NCBI GenBank assembly: GCA_900073065.1
Contig: FJOG01000012.1
Coordinates: 1,558,326-1,622,325 of the forward strand
Direction of reading: 5' to 3'
DNA: 64,000 nucleotides
Origin: Phialocephala subalpina
Taxonomy: Eukaryota; Ascomycota; Leotiomycetes; Helotiales; Mollisiaceae
In this document: piece after piece, positions 57,616 through 64,000 of the stretch
How the letters are laid out: each line of letters opens with the position of its first letter
How positions within the stretch are numbered: the stretch's first letter is position 1
The notes under the pieces: generated by a model
What the model saw: only the letters and a program-made list of their open reading frames with translations
Databases searched by the model: none
Told to the model about the DNA's origin: nothing
Translations under genes and position numbers: made by a program

Positions 57616-59216
57616 TGCGATTCCTTCATAGTGTAACTTTCATTCAGGATGCCTAAGAGCTTCAATTTTCAATCTCCAAACATATTGAGCCCCTTCTTAT
57701 GATCTCAACCACCCTTGCACAGATCATTCGTGTTGGTACCCTGAAGTACTCACGGTCCTGCGCCGTCCCATGGCGGGTTTCAGCCTCTGTCTGTACAGCC
57801 ACATTGAAGATCTGCTTTTGATCGAGGATCCAGCTTTTATATCTCGAGCAGTCGCCAATTGGATGGCGTTAAAGACATGCGTTCAGACTTCAAGGGAGCT
57901 TGGCAAGTTTCAAACGCAGATTCTCGATGGAAACGCGTCGACACGCGTCGTCAAGCGGTGCGGGGTTGAACGTCGCCGTTCGACGGCTTCTTGAAAGCCG
58001 TATGATACCCATTGAAGAGGATGAGTGATGTCGTAGAAGTGAAGCGTGTTGAGGTTGGTGAGGATCGAAGCCTTTGAGTGTTCAAATCCGTCTGCTGAAT
58101 GCGGTGATTGTTAGAAGTGAAGTCTCGAGGTGGGTGAGGCCTTTCGGCTTCACTGGCGCCGGGAAATGCATCATTTAGGGAACTCAGGGGTTCAGGGGCT
58201 CTTAGCTCGTCTTTAGAACATCAAAACTCGTCCACTTTCTTTTCCATTTTCCTGCAATTTCCTTCGTATCCATGCAAAGCCTGTATTTATTTTTCTTTTT
58301 TTGAAGGATTGATTGATTTGTTTGAGGCTTACTTTACAGCCAAAGAGGCTGTGTTCATGGCACATAACCGGGGACTGGCCTCTTCAGGGGTTCCGAGGGT
58401 CCAGGGATGAGATGTTCGGAAGAAGCTCAGCTTGAGAGAGGGGCATTACAAAGTATTTTCTTGAGGATCTGGGGGATCTCTAATCCCCAGATGCGTTGCA
58501 AGGAATGAGGCTTGAAGCCCCGGTACCCAGTGGACACGCTTCATTTCATGCATGCATAGGTTGTTCTATCTCGTTGCACAAATCCTGAGTCTCCCTCAGG
58601 CATAGGTATATCGGCGTTGCCAAGATCGTCTCGACATGAGATACCTGTCTAACATCGGCACTCTCTGCTGGTCACGCTTTCCACGGCCTCCCGTTCCGAA
58701 CGGCGAGATCCCGTCGGGACCGAGACGGACTTCATCATGTACTGTACCAATGATGAACCTCAAGTACTTCTGTTCTTCAAGGCATCTAGTTCTTGTACGG
58801 ATCTCTGCGACTAGGATGCTACTGTTGCAATACAATTGCCCTATTTGCATGCATCAAGATATGCGAAGAATGGCGAAGACAAGAAGTGTTAAACAAGGAC
58901 TCGCCATCATTGTCTAATACTCATCAATCAAGCAGTACAGTTTCCGAGACTCATTATACGATATATCATGATTGTATTCAGCCTGTGCTCGGTATCTCGC
59001 CGTTGAGACCTGACAACTCATGGCTCCAGGACGCATATATACCGTGCATTTTTGCACTCAAGTCTCTGATGACCTTCATTGTCTGTTCCCCAAACAACCC
59101 ATATTGGATTGAATAACTCTTTATCTCATCACAAACTTTTATCTTCGGCTATTTACCAACTTACCATGTCTCCTTCACTTTCATCACTTCCCTGTAGTTG
59201 GTTCCACCGTCTTAAC
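57616..59216. other. Intergenic, 1.6 kb, no supported gene
   Basis: No convincing frame is present. A palindrome ATCTGGGG/CCCCAGAT lies at 58467-58492, with the same arms as in the sugar-transporter promoter. Around 57935-57980 is a short CG-rich stretch with ACGCGTCG repeated twice. The CNT promoter is at the left end and the hAT-like MITE at the right. Confidence 0.45.
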
Positions 59217-59562
59217 CAGGCTTGGCTTTAATACTTAAAGCATCGATACAGAATCGATTCTCGCTAGTATTAATTAAGTATCGTAAGAATCGACCTTATC
59301 GATATAGTATCGATTTTTCTCTCGTATAAACTCTCCTATAACCTTTTTTAAAATTATTAATTAATAAAAAAAATTTAATTTTAAATTTTTTTCCGTATAT
59401 TTCTCGTATTTGTTTCGTATTCGTATAAAATCCGAAATACGGTTCTCGCTAAGGACCTAAATATTAAGCTAAGAATCGTTCTTGGATCCAAAGAATCGAT
59501 ACCTAACGATTCTGGCATCGATTCTTATCGATACCGCTTATCGGGTATTAAAGCCAAGCCTG
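59217..59562. mobile_element. MITE, hAT-like, with 8-bp target duplication
   Basis: This 346-bp element begins CAGGCTTGGCTTTAATAC and ends in the exact inverse GTATTAAAGCCAAGCCTG. The flanks GTCTTAAC (59209-59216) and GTCCCAAC (59563-59570) are an 8-bp duplication with two C/T differences, as expected for a hAT insertion that has aged. The interior is AT-rich with many ATCGAT words and no open frame. It sits just 5' of an O-methyltransferase remnant. Confidence 0.8.
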
Positions 59563-59599
59563 GTCCCAACCACACCTAAGACCCCACCTGGGCCAAAGT

Positions 59600-60275
59600 C
59601 GAGTCGTCGACACCTACACATTCACCTCGCTTCACCCCATAACCTCATCACCCTCTCCATCCATCCTCAAGAAGGCCGTCAAGAATAGCGATGCTTACGG
59701 ACTACCAGAATACGAAGTGTCTCCCTCCCAAGGAAAATTCCTCATCCCCAAGCTTGCTCGATAAACGCCAAGCATATTCTGGAAATCGGAACACTTGGAG
59801 GAGTTAGTACAACTTTGATGGCGAACGCAACTCCGGACGCTAAAGTCACGACTTTGGAGATCAACGTAGAGTTTGCCTGGGTCGCGAGCGCGAATTGGGA
59901 GATGGCGGGCGTGGAGGATAAGGTTGAACTTCTACTTGGTGATACTCTGGAGACTTTGCCGAAGCTGCTAGACGAAGTCAGTTCGAGAGAGGGGGAAATG
60001 GGATATGGTGTTCATTGATGCCGATGAGTCCCATGGGTGAGAATATTATGATTTCTCTGTCGAGATGAGCAGGCCTGGTGCTTGCATCATCGTTGACAGC
60101 GTCGTTATGAAGGGTTCGTTGGTGGATGAAGAGCAGATTGCTTACAACCCGGCTGTCAAGTGGTCAAGAGCTTTAGCTGATAAGCTGGGGAAGGATGGCA
60201 GGGTTGAGGGCAGTGGCCGTGCAGACTGTTAGGGAGAAGACCTCTGATTGATTTGTGTTCGCTGTGGTGAAATGA
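59600..60275 (+). pseudogene. SAM-dependent O-methyltransferase (family 3) remnant
   Basis: Three frames hold consecutive parts of a small-molecule O-methyltransferase of the caffeoyl-CoA type. They are AVKNSDAYGLPEYEVSPSQG, then the SAM-binding ILEIGTLGGVSTTLMANATP and TTLEINVEFAWVASANWEMA, then WDMVFIDADESHG with YYDFSVEMSRPGACIIVDSV. The frame is lost at TAA 59762-59764, again near 60000 where MGYGVH replaces WDMVFI, and once more near 60205. A TGA at 60249-60251 interrupts the likely C-terminal KTSDGFVFAVVK. The N-terminus is not found upstream of the MITE. With this much damage it cannot be active. Confidence 0.75.
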
Positions 60276-62059
60276 GAAAGCTCTCTAGCGTCTTGCACTT
60301 TCTCACTTTTCACAATCTCTCAGTAGACCATAGTAACTTTCGTTCCAAGCAGCTGAGGCGTCTCGAATGAATTAAATTCTGACCGCCTTCAAGGAACTTG
60401 AGTTGCTTGTAACCAAAGAATGGAGAGACACGCTTTAGCAAAGCAGCTTCTGATGAGAGACCATAAAGAGGCCCCATAACTTATGTATTAAAACTCTGCT
60501 AATGAGAAGGGTTGCGCAGTACCTGAGATCGCTTCCTCAGCATAAAACCAACGATCTGTTAAGACTTAACAACAAGACTCGAGTGCCCTGTCCAGCTGGA
60601 TTCCCAAGCCCTTTCGCTTCAAGAAGGAAATCTAGGGTGCAGTGTTTTCTTTGTCTAGAGATAATATTGTCTGTTTACATTTTCAGATATTTCAAAGACG
60701 ATATTGTCTTAGGAATTCCTTACTCATTCGGTGCTCAGATATATTGGCCTGAACCCATATCCTGCCGTTGGAAAGTATTCAAATAACTTTTGATAAAATT
60801 ACGCTTTTGTATAATCTTTTCCCTGTTAAGTATCCAGTTATCCATACAACTTGGGCGTGTCCATGCTTGAAAAGCTGAATAACTTCTTCATTTCAGAGTC
60901 AAAGCAGAGGATGTCTTACTCACATGAGTAGAAGCCAGAAGAAGCTGTTCAGTCGACCCCCAGGGACTGAATCATATCCTCAGAACATTCGAGTCAAGAT
61001 GTCTATCCTCTGTCTATAAAAGAAAATGCATTTTGTCTCTTATGGACTTTCTTCCATCATCATCACCAGCAATTACAACACTCTTCAGCTCGCGTCTGAC
61101 AGAACAATTATGCCAAAGACTATCACAATCGCAACTACCTCTTCACATCTACATCAAACCTCAATAAACCTTAGCAAAACCTCCAAACGATATCAAAATG
61201 TGCATCTTAGCTAATGTTGAAGACCACATGGCAAACTACAGCGCACCAAGACCTCCCGGACCTTGACCTCGCGTCTACTACTACTGGTGGTGCTGCGATG
61301 TGAGTACATGACCAAGAACATCTGTTACAGAAGTTGACAAGGAGACTAGTGCGGAAAGAGTGATAATGATGTTTATGTGGAGGGAGCAACTTGCGGAGGT
61401 TGTGCCCATGTGAGATGTTCCGGCTGCCGAGATTCAGATGGTTGATCTACGAGTACTGAGTACAAATGAACGGATTTTGGGGGAAATGTTTGGAGTGCCT
61501 GACTTTCTGATTGCAAGACTTTGGATTTTGCAAGTCATCTGGTATGACATTTTGTTTCATGGACTTTTGGGAGGAAGGTCTTTAGAGTGCACGAGTTTCT
61601 GTGCAAGCGTTTGGTTCCTTGGGTCATCTGGTATGACTTTGGGCTAGAGAGAATATTGGATAAGAGTCATTGGAGTAAATATTAATGACTGACTTTACAA
61701 TTAGATGCAAGATTCAGGTGCAATGGTCGCCGAATCTAGTGGTCTTGGACGCTGTTTTATGTGACGATTGTCCCAGCCTAAGAATCCACAAATGGGCCCA
61801 AGCGAGTTCGCTTCATTTAAGTAGCATTAAAGATCTATTGCCTTAGAATCTACTTGGAGAGCAGGTTCCACCGGTCCGTGGATTGAGACTGCTCGATGGC
61901 TTCCAGAGTAGGTGGGGAAGAGATGACGGAGAAGAAGGTAGCAACGCCTGAGTTCTAAAAGCTCAACAGGTTGCGACTACTAAATAAATGAGCAAACTTA
62001 CTCGAACAGGAATCAGGATGATTAGGAGGGAAGGGATTCTTTGAAAAGTGCGAAATCGT
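60276..62059. other. Intergenic, 1.8 kb, no supported gene
   Basis: No domain-bearing frame is present. Two diverged copies of a segment of about 70 bp occur at 61490-61560 and 61575-61645, sharing GTCATCTGGTATGAC. The tract looks like decayed DNA. Confidence 0.45.
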
Positions 62060-63537
62060 CTATTCATCCTCTACCTGATCGCTGTATCCATATCCACTCA
62101 CACTTTCCATATCGGAAGCTACCTGCATACCGCTCGTCCACATCTTACCATCCTGAATAATTCCTCTTAATACTCGAGAGTCATTCAAATCTCGTTCCTT
62201 AGCCAAGAGTACCTTCTCAAGCCTAGTAGGCTCGATGTTGTCTCTCTCATGAAGTGGTCCGTCAAAATAATTCTTGCCAGCCACCAAGCCGTTACGGTTG
62301 CAAAAGTCCAAGAATGCCTTCCAGTTCGGATCTTGGAACAATGTCTCCTTCCTTCCAATGACAAGTAAGCCAAACTTTGCCCTCGTAAGTGCCACATTCA
62401 TTTTGTTCAGCAAGCCGATGATACCCCAGTCGACACCTTTGTCACTGTTTATAAATTGCTGGTTGGACCTAGTGGTGCAGAGAATAACCACGCTTCGCTC
62501 GAGGCCTTGGAACGCTTCCGTAGACCCGATATCGACGTCCCAAAGTGACCCGTACCTCTTCTCCCGGATGGTCCTGCGGAGACACTGTACTTGAGCCTTG
62601 AAAGGGGTCATAATGCACACCCCGTTCTGCTCCACAAGCTCTGTCTGGACTAGAAGAGCAGCATACCAACAAGCGATCTGAGCTTCATCAACGTTGTACC
62701 ATCATCCACCGCCGTCCTTCTCTAGTTCGTCCTCTGAACCGTTGTTGTGAAATAGGACTGGTCATCGCCTTCCCCGCCATTCAGACCACGAAGCCAGATG
62801 ATCCGTATCAGTGGCCTCGGGCTCAAGCGTATCGGCATAGAACAATGCTGATGGAACGGCAAGAATTGCAGGGTGTGACCGATAGTTACGGATCAGATTT
62901 GCAAAGGCGGGGCGTGTGATAGGAAGAACCTTCCTGTGTGGTCATAGCGAAGCTGCCGAAGCTGGATAATATCATCTTCTTCGACGTAGGGGCTGTTTCC
63001 TCGAAGGCAAGGGACTAGGAAAGAACACGTTGTTTGACCAGTACCGTGGGACAATGTGGTAATATCATGTCCGAATAGCGAGTAAGACTCGTTTCCTTGC
63101 TGCTGCGACCGAATCTTAGCTTTAAGGTGATATCGAAAGTACAGCTCATAGTGTGCATGGATGACGCTGTCTACTAGGCTAAACGACGCAGTCATGAGAG
63201 GTTCGATAGGATGAGGTATAGGCGGTAGAAAGTCCCAGTCGATATGACGGCTAGTATATGCCCCAAAGTCGACTCGTTTCATCCCTGGAGTATTGATCTC
63301 ATGTCCATCTAGCTCGTTTATAATAGCTAAACTTTCTGGGACGAAAGGGCGCGCATAGATATTGAAGGCCTGCCCAATACCTTTATCCGGGGAATCCTCC
63401 TCTATTCCAAAGCTTAGAGAATCTTTCCAATTCGCTGGTGTATTGAGCGGACGCTTAGCACCGGAGTCTTTCGTGGTAGGGTGCAGCGAAACCGGGAAAG
63501 TTTTAGCAGGCTGTATCTGCGCGATTGGAGTAGGCAA
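62060..63537 (-). pseudogene. UPF1-like SF1 helicase, internally deleted and frame-broken
   Basis: The C-terminal half shows the late SF1 motifs ANLIRNYRSHPAILAVPS (IV), VDIGSTEAFQGLERSVVILC (V) and NKMNVALTRAKFGLLVIGR (VI). It is interrupted by in-frame TGA at 62762-62764 and 62702-62704. The N-terminal half (63537-62893) has HYELYFRYHLKAKIRSQQQG and SPYVEEDDIIQLRQLRYDHT, the beta-barrel region that precedes the helicase core in this family. It then joins, with a frame change, directly to KVLPITRPAFANLIRN. Walker A, the DEAG box and motif III are entirely absent, so several hundred residues were lost. The first in-frame ATG was not verified and the true 5' end is unknown. It sits next to an AT-only repeat. 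Confidence 0.75.
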
Positions 63538-63787
63538 ATGAGCTGTGGAGATTGATCCATTATATTCTTAATAGTATTACGAAGACTTGTATAAGGTTTC
63601 GCAATAGCCCGACGGAGTATATATTGGTAATAATATAATATTAAGCGGAGATCCAATAAGCGCTATATCTAAAACAGGTATACTAAGCTCAAAGAGGTAA
63701 CGTACTTAAATATAATATTCAAGTGCAATAATTACCGAATTCAATAGGTTTGATTATTAGTTTATATAATAATTATTTAATTTAAAA

Positions 63788-64000
63788 AATTAAATATAAA
63801 TATAAATATAAATATAAATATAAATATAAATATAAATATAAATATAAATATAAATATAAATATAAATATAAATATAAATATAAAATATAAAATATAAAAT
63901 ATAAAATATAAAATATAAAATATAAAATATAAAATATAAAATATAAAATATAAAATATAAAATATAAAATATAAAATATAAAATATAAAATATAATATAA
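63788..64000. repeat. AT-only tandem repeat (6-mer passing into 7-mer)
   Basis: From about 63788 the unit is TAAATA (period 6), about 15 copies. From about 63880 it becomes ATAAAAT (period 7) to the end of the window. No G or C occurs. It fits an AT-rich isochore or sequence-gap edge rather than a telomere, since TTAGGG is absent. Confidence 0.9.

Noticed and set aside
63788..64000. Telomere
   Set aside because: The repeat has no TTAGGG/CCCTAA and contains only A and T.
1..64000. CRISPR arrays, bacterial operons, riboswitches, rRNA genes
   Set aside because: The window is eukaryotic and no such structures were seen.

Overview
The window looks like nuclear DNA of a filamentous ascomycete (Pezizomycotina). 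Genes are split by many short introns of about 45-65 nt, with GTRNGT-type donors, CTRAC/CTGAC branch sites and CAG/TAG acceptors. There is a HET-domain gene, a secreted GH7 cellobiohydrolase, a fused class I terpene cyclase/prenyltransferase and a Cys-free fungal transcription factor. A class such as Leotiomycetes is possible but is only a guess.

Layout. 1-10 kb: an acyl-CoA dehydrogenase (5' end only), a carboxymuconolactone-decarboxylase-like protein, a GPI-anchored Ser/Thr-rich cell-surface protein, a ThDP-dependent lyase/decarboxylase and, just upstream on the same strand, a fungal transcription factor. 10-16 kb: a GH7 cellobiohydrolase without a cellulose-binding module, followed by a 4-kb gene-free stretch. 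16-22 kb: a housekeeping pair sharing one promoter, SSZ1 (ribosome-associated Hsp70) and RRP40 (exosome cap), then a HET-domain protein and a small secreted protein. 22-34 kb: a seven-TM protein, a frame-broken secreted-protein gene and a gene-poor tract of about 4 kb. That tract carries repeated intron-like units and is the strangest feature here. 34-39 kb: a dense housekeeping block of ATP18, a NIPSNAP protein, RAV2/Rogdi and POP7, including genes with very small exons. 39-44 kb: two CCHC zinc-knuckle genes. 44-50 kb: a decayed sugar-use locus, with a GH78-like rhamnosidase pseudogene that has a TA-flanked MITE at its 5' end, facing an MFS sugar transporter broken by an exact 250-bp tandem duplication and a 3' deletion. 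50-58 kb: a low-complexity hypothetical protein, the chimeric terpene synthase and a CNT nucleoside transporter. 58-64 kb: decayed DNA with a hAT-like MITE, an O-methyltransferase pseudogene, an internally deleted UPF1-like helicase pseudogene and an AT-only tandem repeat at the right edge.

Functional links: SSZ1, RRP40, POP7, ATP18 and RAV2 are core cell functions in translation folding, RNA processing and the mitochondrial and vacuolar ATPases. GH7, GH78 and the sugar transporter point to growth on plant material, with the rhamnose arm apparently lost. The terpene synthase should make a di- or sesterterpene on its own from C5 units, but no P450 or other tailoring gene is seen beside it in this window. 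All gene models were built by eye from splice signals and reading frames, and no database search was run.
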